Assembly: GCF_002878395.1 (NCBI RefSeq)
Contig: NC_061114.1
Coordinates: 165,605,898 to 165,669,897, forward strand
Length of the DNA: 64,000 bases
Reading direction: 5' to 3'
Source of the DNA: Capsicum annuum
Taxonomy: Eukaryota > Streptophyta > Magnoliopsida > Solanales > Solanaceae
The translations under genes were made by a program, and so were the position numbers. Position 1 is the first letter of the stretch. Every line of letters starts with the position of its first letter. The notes below the pieces were generated by a model. The model made no database searches. It was not told the DNA's origin and saw only the letters and a list, made by a program, of their open reading frames with translations. Below are positions 46,156 to 57,894 of this stretch, piece after piece.

Positions 46156-47330
46156 ATTCATGTGAAAGAGAATACCTCTCCATAGATCTTATGTTCGTAT
46201 AAATAGGGATCAAGCCACCCAACCACCATTGGAAACCCTTTAAACAAGAATATCTCCTATGCTGATTTCTAGGTTGTATTTTAGGTGTTAGCTCAGTTTG
46301 TGAATCCTCAAGAAGGGCAGCCAATAGTAGTCCCAAATTAGTAAAATTGTTACTTAGTTGCAGCCAGAGTTTTAGAAATCATGAGAATGAATACACATGA
46401 ATTCTTTGGGTCAAAGGTGAATGAGGATCTATAATTTATCATTAATGAGGTGAATAAAATCACTCAAATTATGCATATCATAAGATAGAAGAGTGAGGAA
46501 TTGGCATCTTAACGATTAAAAGATATTACTTATGATTAGATTACTCTATGGAAGGAAGGTAGGGATGAGAATGTAGCTCCAATGAGTTGGGATATGTTTT
46601 AGACAAATTTTCTGGATATATACTTTCCTTGTGATATGAGAGAGGCAAAGGTAAAGGATTTCATGAACCTTATACAGGGTTCTAGGTTGGTGAAAGAATA
46701 TTATCTCATGTTCACTCAGCTTTCTTAGTATTCACTAAAGTTATTGCCAAATTCCAAGGCTCATATGAGTAAATTTGTCACTAAAATATTTGAATTGGTA
46801 GTCAGGGAGTGTAGGAATTCTATGCTGATAGTGGATATAAATATAGAACAATTGAATTCCCATGCTTAGCAAATTAAGGTTGAGAAACTAAAGGAAAGAG
46901 AGAGAGAAAATAGAAAGGCGTAGATCAAAAAGTTTGAGTATGGTTAGAATAGGTCAGGAGGGGAAAGTCATTCTTAATTTTAAAGTCATTTGTCAACTCT
47001 CACACCATATTTATCAAGTTCCCCTGAACCCCAAACTAAGTAAGAGAAGTATGTTCCAACACCAACTACTAGATCTCAAAGTAGCATTTTAGGGGGATGT
47101 ACATTTCCTTCCTAATAGAAGTATGGTAGAAGTCATTAAGCTAAGTGGATGATGGATAGATATAGATGTTAAAGTTATGGCAAGACCAAACATAGGATTA
47201 AGGGATTCCTTTTTGCTCACCCTCAAGATTATTCCACCACTTTAGAGCTCAGTATGGCTGCCCTACTCCACAGCTGGGTACATCACCCTCTACCAATGGC
47301 GGTCAGTGTTAGAAAAAATTTAATGGTCTT
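46156..47330 (+). pseudogene. RE-6 gag (Tekay/Del-like)
   Basis: Plus-strand gag. Readable text includes MRMNTHEFFGSKVNEDL (46381 on), DQITLWKEGRDENVAPMSWD, YFPCDMREAKVKDFMNLIQG, SRLVKEYYLMFTQLS, AHMSKFVTKIFELVVRECRN and EQLNSHA.QIKVEKLKERER. This is the same lineage as RE-1 gag. The zinc knuckle near 47175-47215 reads SYGKTKHRIKGF, with Cys residues lost. Several stops. Strand and lineage agree with the 5' LTR and primer site at 26508-28460, so I assign both to one element split by RE-7. Confidence 0.8.
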
Positions 47331-48253
47331 TTTTATGTCAAGAGCAAGAAAGATCCCTATATATAGTCATTGGTATGCTTTATGTCTTTCACCTTGATGC
47401 TTATGTGTTGTTAGATCCAGGGTCAGCCATCTCTTTTATAACCCCACTTATTGTTGTGAACTTTGATATAAGTCTCAAGTGTCGTTCTGAACCTTTTTTA
47501 GTTTCAACTTTCATCAGTGAGTTAGTTGATGCTAGATGAGTATATAGAAAGTTCTCTATTATAGTTCTCTATAAGGTTACTTTAGAAGATTTAACAAAGC
47601 TAGACATGATAGATTTTGATGTCTTTATTAGGATGGATTGGCTCCACTTATGCTATGCCTTAGTTGATTCTCATAACTGAGTGTTAAATTTTTGGTTTCC
47701 TAATGATTCAGTCGTCAAGTGGGAAGGTAGTTTAGAAACTCATAAGGGTCATTTTATTTCCTACATTAAATCCAGAAAGTTAATCTCAAAAAGGTGTATA
47801 GATAACCTAGTTTGATTTAAAGATACTATGTCTTAGATACCAATAATTCAATCAGTTCATTGTAGTCGATGAGTTTCCTGATGTCTTCCCAGAGGATATA
47901 CTTAGGGTACCTCTTGATAGGGAAATCAAATTTGGGATTGATCTACTCTAATATACCTAGCGAATTTCCACTTCTTCCTATTGAATGGTTCCAACTAAAC
48001 TTAAGAAGTTGAAGTATCAACTTAAGGACCTCCAAAATAAAGGGTTCATCAGACCCAATATTTCTCAATGGGGTGCTCCAGTCCTGTTCGTATGTAAAAA
48101 AAATGGCACTCTCAGAATGTGTGTAGACTATATGTATTTAAATAAGGTCACACTCAAGAACAAGTACTCTATCCCTAGAATTAATGACTTGTTTGATCAG
48201 TTTCAGGGTGCTTATTGGTTTTTAAAAATAGATCGCAGGTCCAGATATCATAA
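47331..48253 (+). pseudogene. RE-6 protease and reverse transcriptase, truncated
   Basis: Protease reads GMLYVFHLDAYVLLDPGSAI, SFITPLIVVNFDISLKC (47370-47490); the active site is DPGSA. The hinge follows: KLDMIDFDVFIRMDWLHLCY and LISKRCIDNLV. RT begins at about 47870 and is open from 47985: [80 protein letters not shown] then YH. It stops at 48253, within the first catalytic block, where RE-9 inserts. The conserved SKIDLRSGYH is altered to [10 protein letters not shown]. Confidence 0.92.
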
Positions 48254-48779
48254 TATAATTACCCTTTAGGTCATTTTCTCAATTTTCACGAATTTCTAAT
48301 ATATCAAGCCTATCCATAGCAGCTATAAGTCATTTATGACTTACCACAATTGTCGATACAATTATCAGACAATTCATTTGGGTTTTAGTCTCATTTTCCC
48401 TGCTTTAGAGCTTTTGCTATTTTGGATTTAGTCTCAGACTAAAACTCCTAGTAGATGACCTCAGATGATAATTTTGATAGCTCCATCAGCTCCAAAACAT
48501 TGATTTTATACTAGGAGGACCCTTGGTTCAGGTCCCAAGGCTTCTAACCTCATTTTAGGCTATTGGGCGAATTATATAAAAAATAAAACTATAGGTGTGG
48601 ACCCAACATTTAGTAGCAATGATCTTGGATGAAAGTTTTGACATTTCCATTGAGCCTAGAATGTTGAATTAGGTATGGTAGTATAGTTCATTTGTGCTCA
48701 TTGGGTTCTGAACAAAACTTAAGCACTCAATCTGAGTCCATTTTTGGACTTAGGAAAAATAAGGTATCTGGTACCCGAG

Positions 48780-49010
48780 TTGACCGCTTAAGTAGCTAAG
48801 GGAGTCCGTTTAGCAGCGTATCCTTTAGCACTCCTTAAGCTACTTAATAGACCATGGGCAGTTGGCTAGGCCTCTTTAGTGGACCCCTACTTTAGCGCCT
48901 AGGGTCCACTCTAGCAGTACCCCAGCCAAGCTATCGTACATCTGAAGCGGTCGAGATGCCATTTTAGAGGTAGTTTCTTTAGCACTCAGATTCTCTCTTT
49001 AGCGACATCT
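48780..49010. repeat. TTTAGC word block in RE-9 LTR
   Basis: CTTTAGCAC, TTTAGCGCC, TCTAGCAG and GCTTAAG-type words recur. It is the reverse-complement equivalent of 23360-23590 in the minus-strand fragment. Confidence 0.7.
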
Positions 49011-51571
49011 GAGATCGTTTAATCTCCTTTTCCCCACCCAATAATCCACTATCTCTTTCATTATTTGCACACTAAATTGAGATCTCAAAGAGAGAAAAAA
49101 GTAGGGAATAATCCACTGAAGCTACAGTAAGCTAGCCTAACACTACTTGGTAATTTTCCATTAATTTTTCAATTTCCATCCTAATTCATGGTAACTTCTT
49201 TGATTTAGATCTTAAAATTTCCAAACTTTAAGGGTTGATTTGAGACCCGATTTGCACTCAACTTTTGAGTACACATTCTTTGTCCTTCAAAGGACATTGT
49301 GATGGATTTAATTTTGATTTCATTTGCAGGCCCTGCGGGCTCATTCTATACCCAAATTTTGAGCCGGCCCTTAATATAGTAATATAGGTCTCATTTTACT
49401 CCTTATGATGCATAGATAACTATTTCAATAAAGTGGTGGCATTTTAAGATCATAGAGCAAAGGCGAATAATTTATAGCTGATTCAAGGACTTGTGGCTCA
49501 ACATCGAGGTAGGCTTCTATCTACTCTTCTTCCCGAGATAGAATATTACATATGTTGCAAATTAAATAGGAATGTTAGGATGTGATTATGTGTGGAATAT
49601 CATGACTCAGCGTAAGTTTTGAATTCAGGGACTAGAAGAACGTAATAACCCTTAAGATAAAGTACTTATCATACTTCTAGAATATTTTTACCCTAGGTTG
49701 CTAGTATGTTAGACATATTTGAGGCTAATAACCCTTTAGTATAAGGTTTTCACTTAATTTGGTGGATTTTAATGGTTTTCCGGATTATGATATGGTTATG
49801 ACATTACATATATTTAGCCTAAGGCCGTGATTATGATATTAGTTAGGTTCTGAGGAAGTGATTTATCCTTGTAAAGGATGTTGTCATAGTTTACGGACAT
49901 TTAGATGCATATAATCATATTGTTTGGATACTAGTGTTGTATGCATACATTCGGCATATTCATGCTCACTTAATGGTATGGTTCCAGCTAAAATATTGTT
50001 TTACTACTATTTTTCTAAAAAAGAATTTATTCCCAATTTTCTCTTTTAAAATAGATCCTTTCATAATGGGAATCGTACCACCATAATAAATGATTTATTA
50101 GCTTTTGAGACTAAAATTGATATTTTAGAGATTTGATCAAGATAGATTTCGATTCACGATTTTACTACTGCTATTTACTTTGGTCGAGAGACTCTAGTGT
50201 TTTCTATAATTTTGCTATGATTTAGTCCCAAAGGTCACTCTACATAGTAGATTTATGGACTTACACTTTTTTATCCATGGTTTGAGTCTGTACATTCTTA
50301 CATATTTATATAGTACTGGACAAAGTAGATCAAGGATGATGATAATGATTGGAAATCCTAGATCAGGACCAAGTCATTGTATATGGATACTCTTGAACCC
50401 CCTAGGGGCCCCTTCATTCATGAGCCATTGTTTTGGAGAAGAGAGGTTATCGTAGGTCCTGTCTTTGCAAGCTATCGAGCAGGAGGTGGTGTATACACTA
50501 TGTTACATTATAGTACTTAGATCAATTATGGTATCATTGATTCTACATTGCATTATGGTACTTGGATCAGTTATGGTATTATGGATTCTACTTTGCATTT
50601 ATCCTTTCATATGCATTGCCTATCACCAGTATGCACCTATATCTATCAGCCTTATGGGGGTTGCATAGGTATAGGTGATGAGTGTTGTTTGTTGTTTGTT
50701 GTTTGCTGTATGCTGATTGGACCTTTTGAGTTATAAGGCCGAGTTAAGGTATTATTTGTCCATGCTGACCAGTTATTTATTATTATTATGGTTATTTTGT
50801 GAAAAGTTGATTATTAGATTGTTATCGAGATTCAAGGTATGATTTGATTACCTTATTTTATGTTTATTTTACTAGATATAATGGTCTTATACTTAGAAAA
50901 TTGGATTAAGGACCCTGATTATGTTAGCACTACTTTCTATGGTGATTATGATGATTAAGATACTAGTATGACTACTTTAGATTGTACCTTTCATTTAGCC
51001 TTAATTGTGTATGTATATGTATATATATATATAGAGTGAGAGAGAGAGATGGTATTACCATAAATCCCTCTCTTCCTTTATTTATTTATGTTGTATATCC
51101 ATTGCTTGGCCTTATATAATACTATATATCCTTGTTCATCTCTTTATTTGTATATTGGCTAGTGATATACGATGTGATGCTTAGGTCCTAGAGTATGGAT
51201 AGAATAGAATAGTTTATGTTATTTCCTCCTTAGCATTACTATATTGGTTTCCTTGATATTTAGGTATAGTCTACATTCCTGGTTTCATGTTATTTATATT
51301 TGCATTATCTTTGGAGCTCAACAGGCATTTACCTACTGAATACCATGTGTTTGGTACTTATACTAAACTTTAACATCCTGTAGATCATGGTATGGGTTCT
51401 CGTCCTTATTGTATGCATCATGTGGAGCATCTATGGTTCGACGAATTAGGGTGAGCTTCCAGAGTTTAGAGTATTATTAATCTCCTTCTAATGTACTAAA
51501 CTATTATCTATGTTTATTCAAAGATGGGTTATATCAGTATATTCACTTAGTACTTTATTTTGTATTGTTAT

Positions 51572-51616
51572 TATATTAGAATCTCTTATACTAATTCCAC
51601 CAGGTTTTGGGATAGT

Positions 51617-51688
<72 letters not shown>

Positions 51689-51737
51689 AGACAGTCCCAA
51701 ATCCTAGTGGAATCAGTATAAGAGATTATAATATATA
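51572..51737. repeat. AT-repeat foldback in RE-9 LTR
   Basis: Left arm 51572-51621 (AATCTCTTATACTAATTCCA, CCAGGTTTTGGGATAGTCTTA) and right arm 51687-51737 (TAAGACAGTCCCAAATCCTA, GTGGAATCAGTATAAGAGATT) are inverted copies with about five mismatches over 40 bp, around a 65-bp TA tract. The RE-5 LTR (24760-24810) has only one copy of the arm next to a short TATATA. Confidence 0.9.
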
Positions 51738-51883
51738 TATATATTAATCTTTTACTAATTTATTCTACATTCTTCCTTTATTTCTCTTGGTAGTCCGTTG
51801 CTAGCAATTTTGAACTATAGGTTTGCCTACTAATGTGTTATAGTAGGTGCCATCATGACCTAAGAAATTAGGTCATGAAAAAT

Positions 51884-51895
51884 TGGTATTATAGC
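51884..51895 (+). other. RE-9 primer binding site (initiator-Met type)
   Basis: TGGTATTATAGC, two mismatches from TGGTATCAGAGC, a few bases after the LTR end. Confidence 0.75.
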
Positions 51896-52083
51896 TTGAG
51901 TTTACTGGTATGTTAGTTCAAGAACTAAGTGTCTAGTAGAGTCCTGTGGATAGTGCAGAGACATCTGTTACCTATCTTCGAGAGGCTATTAGACATTTTT
52001 AGGAAAATCCATTCTTGATTCCTTGTCATGTGTTCATATTTCTATGAGCCCCAACTACATTCTTTGACTATATTCTATCCCAG

Positions 52084-53290
52084 ATGGATAATAGGAGGTT
52101 ATTTATAGATACAGACGAGACTTCAGCACGCCTTTCTAAAGCTTTAGTGCAGCATCGGACCAGAGAGTCAGGCATGGATGTATAAGATCTTCAACATCAG
52201 TCAGAGGATTTAGGGATAGCCCAGCTCCAGTGGAACTCATGACTGCTTCAGCCTTTCGAGATTCATCATTAAGGATCTCAAGTATTTTTGTGAATACATC
52301 ATAGCCAGGGATAACATCCAATTCTTTAAGCATTTCTTTGGCCAAAGTTATTTTATTGCTGTATAATAGGTTTTCTTATCAGCTTCAGAGTATGAGATTA
52401 GGTTTCTCGAATAGGCCAGATATATTCCTATGTTATCTCCCTTAGAATATCACATGGTGCATATATTTATTAGAGGATTTGCATGGCCAGTCTGTCTGGC
52501 ATTAGACCACTTGGTAGCAGTAGGGTCTTCCTTCTCTCAGGTTGTTGATCATGCAAGGGCCATAGAAAGAGCATGTATATAGACTTATGAAGGTTGCGGT
52601 AAGAGGACATATCATCAGTACAATGCTTTTGGTATTTCATCTAGGAGTGAGGATTCTCCCAGCGGAGGTCAACATCACTTCCAGCCCATTTGTTTTATGG
52701 AAGTAGCATTTCAGTCTATAGGTGGGTCTTAGATTAGTCATGTTGATCACAGCGAGCAGAGTTCTCATAAGACTTTGTAGGGTATTCGATATGGCTTTTA
52801 GGTTGTGGTGGCCATTTTGGATTAGTAGGGGCAGCACCTAGGAATATTTTAAGAGATTACCATGGTTGTGGTGAGATTGGTCATTAGTCTTGAAAGTTCC
52901 CCAGATGCAAGTTTAGTGCTCAAACTAGATCAATGTATATTTCTTTCACGCCTAAAGTTCCTAAGGTATGTTATAATTGCAGAAAAGATGGTCATTTCAA
53001 TACAGAGTGCCCTCGATGTCATCTAGTCATCCAGTTAGGGTCAATTGGTATATCTCAGCAGGTTAGGGCTTTAAGGGTTTCCTACGACTATAGATAGATC
53101 GGTCACTAGTCTAAAGAGTTTCCCTAGCATGGGATTATTACTCATTTATCATATCCAGATCAGTCTCATATTGTTGTGGCATCTTCAATTTGAGGCAGTA
53201 CATTTTATACCTTAGATGGTGGTTCAGACACTTAGTCTAAGTTTGGACCCGCTCGAATTTGATCTCTCTCGGGTATGTCAGGCATGTGAC
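52084..53290 (+). pseudogene. RE-9 gag with three zinc knuckles
   Basis: Plus-strand gag, collinear with RE-5. The likely start is the ATG at 52084 (MDNRRLFIDTDETSARLSKA). Capsid text: ARYIPMLSPLEYHMVHIFIR, GFAWPVCLALDHLVAVGSSF, SQVVDHARAIERACI (about 52410-52580). Nucleocapsid: YHGCGEIGH (about 52852), CYNCRKDGHFNTECP (about 52975), and YDYR.IGH.SKEFP (about 53085). The middle knuckle keeps its CCHC residues; the others are decayed. Three knuckles in both copies suggest a family trait. Stops and frameshifts are frequent. Confidence 0.82.
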
Positions 53291-53537
53291 ATTGGATTCC
53301 ACCATTATTGATGCACCTTATATTTCCTGTCTTTTTTCATTAGAGTGTATTGGGGTTCTTGTACCCATCGATGGTTGTATGCCTTGGTAGGTTTAAATAA
53401 ATTGTTATGTTCCTTGATATAGAGCTCATGATTATATGACTAGACTCGTAAACGATTTCTTTTAGTAAAGGATAGAGTGTATCAATGTTGATTTTTTAGG
53501 TGTGTACTATTTAGGTTCGAATCCCATTTGTCTTGGC
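53291..53537 (+). mobile_element. RE-9 interior, part 1
   Basis: Downstream of gag. Collinear with RE-5 26291-26507 and RE-2 9640-9800. No protease or RT text is seen. Interrupted by SL-3. Confidence 0.65.
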
Positions 53538-53542
53538 ATATT
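53538..53542. repeat. Target-site duplication of SL-3 (left)
   Basis: ATATT, repeated at 55885-55889. Confidence 0.92.
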
Positions 53543-55884
53543 TGTAATACCCCGTATTTCTCAATCTTAACTTAACCCTCAATTCATGAGTTATCTATAT
53601 AAAATTTTGGAAATACTCAGTATTTTTTAGTTTAGAGCATGACATTGCGTAGGAAATTAATTAGCTTTCCAATGATATAAAATTTGCCTAAATCCAATAA
53701 CCGGGTAAGAAGTTATGGCTATTTTAAGTTTCAGTTGTTAAATACCATCATTCAGGCCAGTAGCGCGTTGCGGAGTATGTCAAAATGAGAATTGTCAGTT
53801 TTCAATGTTTCTCCGCGATATTGGCGCATCGCTCCAAGGCTTATTTTCATGTTTGTCACTTTCAAGTGTATCAACGTGATCCCACCGCGTCGCGATGAGT
53901 CTAGATTTCAGAACCAACGGGGCGCCGTGATCCCACCGCATCGTGCCAAGCCCTCAGTTCCCAGTTGTCATTTTGTAGAGACACTAAACTGATTTTAATC
54001 AATTTTCCCCAAATTAAAAGTATTCTCTCTCAAGAAAACAAACCCTAGCTCTAAGAAATCAAGGTCAAGCTCAAGAATTTCTCCAAGAATCTTCAAGAAC
54101 AAATATTCCAAGGTATGTTAAGTGTTCATCTATGGATCCCTTTCACCCATAGAGTCCACGAATCCACTTTGAAAACTTCAAGAACTATGATTCATGATTT
54201 ACATGCTTGTAATTTGATTATATTAGTGTTCTTGATATTAAATGAGTTCCAATTCATGATTAATTGTAGATTCCATGAAGTTTGAATAGCATGTACCTTG
54301 ACTTGTATAATTCCCATGCCATAATCCATGAATTTGCAAGTTAGGGAATTGTAATTGCCATGCTTATGTTTTAACCATGACTATGTGCATTTAGTTGTGC
54401 TCTCTAGGTGTTTGATAGAATGTCCATGTAAATGAATTAATGAAATCATGGCATGTTCATATATGCATAAGCTTATACCCAACAAGTGTTTGAGAAAATG
54501 TCGCTATGAAAGATTATGATTTTCAAGAGTATATTATGCTTTATTTTTCATGCTATCGAGTCTTGGGGGTATTTAATACCCGATAATTTAGTTGTGTACC
54601 TAGAGTGAGTGTCAGTTATAGAACCTCAGTCATGTTACGATTAGTAGTACTCTCATTCAGTTATAGAACTCAGTAGAACTCAGCTAGTTATAAAACTCAG
54701 GAAAATTCAGTAAACTCAGTATAAGTTCAGTACAATTAGTTTAGTGTCTTTTAGTTAGGAGTAGGATTCTTCATCGAGTGAGCCCAAGGATAGGGACGCA
54801 CCTGCCAATAGAGGGTGTGATCCTTAGAAGCAATCCTTGCATTCCAGAACTACATAGACAGTGTAGGTTGAGACATCTAACCTGACAGTTGAGGGTTGAT
54901 GAGGTTTTTTAACCTTACAAATGAGGGTTCCACCGTTCACATTAGAGTACCTACCAAATGAGGGTAACTCTTCAGTGTCTTTAATCATGGAACGGTATAG
55001 ACACCCTTCTAATTGGGGTCATAGGTTGGACAATAACTCAGTTATCTTATCTTATTTGGGGCACATCAATTAGATAATTACCTCCCACAGTCTTAGTTTT
55101 AGTCTTCAGAATAGAACTCAGTTCAGTTCTACAGAATCAAGACTGTCAGATACAGTTAACCAGTATCAGTAAACCAGTTATTAGTAACTTCAAATATCAG
55201 TTACTCAGTATCAGAATTCATTACTTATCTTCAGACAAGTTCAGTCACAGTATTTATTTATATGCACATTAGTGCACACTTAGTATTTACAGCAGTATTA
55301 GTTATCCATGTACTCTCATGTTCAGTTACTCTATATCATGCAGTCGGTTATTGTTCATGCATATAAACCTTTCCATTCAGCCTTACCTCCTCATCTAGCA
55401 TATCAATACATTCCCACATACTGATGCATACTTTTTGCGCTATGATGTTTCATATCATAGGTTCAAATGCTCAAGTTCCTGACCATCCATAGATAGATTC
55501 AAATTCGGCCACCAGTAGTAGATTAGCAGTGAGTCCTCATTATTCGAGGATATTCTTTAATTTTATTATTTCAGTAGACTTAGTATTTCAGTAGATGAAT
55601 TTAGTTGGGGGATTGTCCTATTAACTCCACTTCCAGACAATTTCAGTTAGAAGCTTTTCAGACTAGTTTTCAGACAGTGTTTAGTTTTATAGATATTATT
55701 ACAGGCAATATATTTTATCAGTATTTCGGATGTTTTGAACCTTATGGCATTCATCCTATTATTCCACATTTATTACAGTATATTTATTCAGTGCTCACAG
55801 TAGATATCAGTCATGGGATAGTTTGTGGTCCTTCGAGCTCGTAAGCATCGTGTAGCATCCAGGGTAAAGACTCGGGGCATTACA
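53543..55884 (+). mobile_element. SL-3, solo LTR (2.34 kb)
   Basis: Starts TGTAATACCCCGTATTTC and ends ACTCGGGGCATTACA, flanked by ATATT on both sides. It is related to the RE-1 LTR: shared AGTTGAGGGTTGATGAGG/CAAATGAGGGTAACTC words (54780-55020) and a GC-rich block with CCCACCGCGTCGCGATGAG and GCGCGTTGCGG words (53755-53960). It is a plus-strand insertion in the RE-9 interior. It holds no interior or primer site. CpG dinucleotides survive better in its GC-rich block than elsewhere, consistent with relative youth. Confidence 0.94.
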
Positions 55885-55889
55885 ATATT
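55885..55889. repeat. Target-site duplication of SL-3 (right)
   Basis: ATATT, identical to 53538-53542. Confidence 0.92.
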
Positions 55890-56560
55890 GGCCCTCTTAT
55901 GACCCTAGAGTGGTACTTGCTATTGATTTTTTAAAAAATATTTTGTACCACGTATTCTTTACACCGGTATTTCTATTGTTGTTGTTATTATTTCCATTGT
56001 TTAATGTTTATCTATCCTCTCTTTGAAGATGATAATACTAGGATTATCTATTTTGAATTCCCTTCCTAGTAGTTCTTATTCATTGTCTTAGGCGGATATC
56101 TTGGTTCGATGATTTCTCTCTTATAGCAAGGTGGGGTTGGACATTTTTCTCTTTCATTGGCTATGTTAGATCGATTGTTACGAGGGCTATGGAAGCAAAG
56201 GTAGGGTGGTCTTCAATGAATCTAGAGGTTGTAGTTTGATTTCATTACCCATTTATTAGTTTGATATTCTAGGTCTTGCCTTTTGGTTTGCTAAGATTCT
56301 ACTATTGGTTTCCCTTCTTCATGTATATAGCCTATTTTAGGTTGACCAGTTTGGGATCCACTTTTTTGATTTGTCTTGTTCCTCGATCGATAATGGTTTT
56401 GATTTTGATGTCAAGAGGTCTTGGATTCACTTTTTAAGTTTGTTGGGTTCTCCTTTAGGTGGTATCTTTGATCTTAGTATTAGAGTGGAGTTGGATACTC
56501 TATTCTTATTGTGATGTAGTTCTTATTTTAGTGGACCTAAGAAAGTTGGAGATAGGTGAT
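55890..56560 (+). mobile_element. RE-9 interior, part 2
   Basis: Collinear with RE-2 8900-9580 on the opposite strand (TTGGCTATGTTAGATCGATT against TTGGCTATGTTAGATTAACT). Several frames were read; no pol motif was found. Confidence 0.6.
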
Positions 56561-57894
56561 GCAATACCTCAGTTTTTTGAATTCTGAATATTTCTTAGTA
56601 ATTGTCTTACTGCTCAGGGTACGACTAAGGTGACGAGTCATGAAGACTCATCATGAGTTGTATAGATCTAATCGTGGACTAACTAGTAAGGTTTTCCTAA
56701 GTTTTAGACATGGTCACGACTAGAACCATACCAGTCTTTGGGTGAGGTCACGAGTTGAAGGGTGGGACTCGGGACCAAATCAGTAAGGAGGCCCTGAGTT
56801 TCTACCCAGGCGATGAGTCTAGATGATGACTTGTTATCAGTGACCATGAGTCTAAGTTGAATCATAGTCACTGGCGACAGTTTTCCTGTGTTTTAATTAA
56901 GGGCACTTTGGTCATTTCCTCTTATTCCCAATTATAACATATGGCTATAGAGCACCCTAGGGGTCCCTTTCTCATTATTTTATCAAGTCAAATACACTCT
57001 TTTCTCTCTCAAATTCCTAAGTCAAAAGCAAAGCTAGGTTTCTAAGGGTTGGTCATCTAGGGCTCAAAGTGTAGTTCATTCTCCAAATTCTTGGTGTTTT
57101 CTAGCATGCATATCTTCCCTAAACTTATATTTTCTCTTCGCATGTAATGGTTTTGTATTCCTATGGTTTTAATGTTGGTTTTGGAATTTGGGTTGAGGGT
57201 TTTCGATTATTATTATTTAAATGGAATTATCATGATTTACATGCATTTGTTTATACTCTATTAGTGGATTCCGGAACCCATTGGGTGCATGGGTGTGGAT
57301 ATTGGAATGAGGGTCATAGATTCCCCCAATTTTATGGAATTTGGGTTGGAATTGGTATTAACCTCAACCCACTTGCATAATTTGTTTTGAAATCTAGACA
57401 ATTACATGGTTTTGCTTACTTTACTAAACTATTACATTGCATTAGTGGAAAATGGATAAAAATGGTTTTGAAAGGCCTTGGTGGCCATGGATTGATTTTA
57501 AATTGGAACTTAGGAGTCTTATCGATAATTTGTTTGATTTGGCATAATGGAATTGGCTTGAAAGAATAATTAATTGGCATGAAAATACCAATTAGTAAAT
57601 GCCTAAGTGGATGACTCCTTTGTTAAATAGATGGGTAGTGTGTATTTCTTTTAATTAGGCTGAAAGGGAGTTGTGTAGCTCACCGTGGAAGGTGAAGGTC
57701 TCGGAGGGACCAATACTAGAAACAACATATGCCAACATAGGGGCCTTGGTGGCCGTCTACATAGGTTGCACTTTATATATATTTTATTTTAGAATGGCTG
57801 GGGTCGTAGATTCCCTGGCCCTTCCTTAGATTTCTCCAATTAGTGCGGCTAACACACACTAAGGACCTTCTGGTGGGGAGAACCAGACCCATAT
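56561..57894 (+). mobile_element. LTR fragment K
   Basis: Starts TGCAATACCTCAGTTTTTTG, a TG start with an ACCTC motif like other LTRs here. It carries a word block with GACGAGTCATGAAGACTCATC, GGTCACGAG and GATGAGTC words (56620-56890). The 3' end is not seen because fragment J begins at 57895. Frames 57147-57380 and 57387-57569 are open but have no recognised domain. Confidence 0.55.

Larger units (their letters stand above)
48254..51880 (+). mobile_element. RE-9 5' LTR (about 3.6 kb)
   Basis: Starts TATAATTACCCTTTAGG inside RE-6 RT and ends near TTAGGTCATGA, followed by a primer site. It is the only near-complete copy of this LTR family here, and RE-2, the 23155 fragment, RE-5 and 62940 align to parts of it. 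It holds the CTTTAGC word block (48780-49010), GATGAT triplets (50330), short repeats TTATGGTA.T near 50490-50600, GTTTGTT repeats (50690-50706), and an AT-rich foldback (51570-51740). Short frames (50255-50736) have no known domain. If CATAA (48249-48253) is the target-site copy, the partner lies beyond the window. Confidence 0.8.

Noticed and set aside
51518..51700. Frame with YIYIYIYIY repeats
   Set aside because: Translation of the TA dinucleotide tract at the centre of the foldback.
57147..57569. Two plus-strand frames of 77 and 60 codons that could be a small host gene
   Set aside because: They lie in LTR fragment K between its word block and fragment J; no domain, no splice pattern or conserved start evident.
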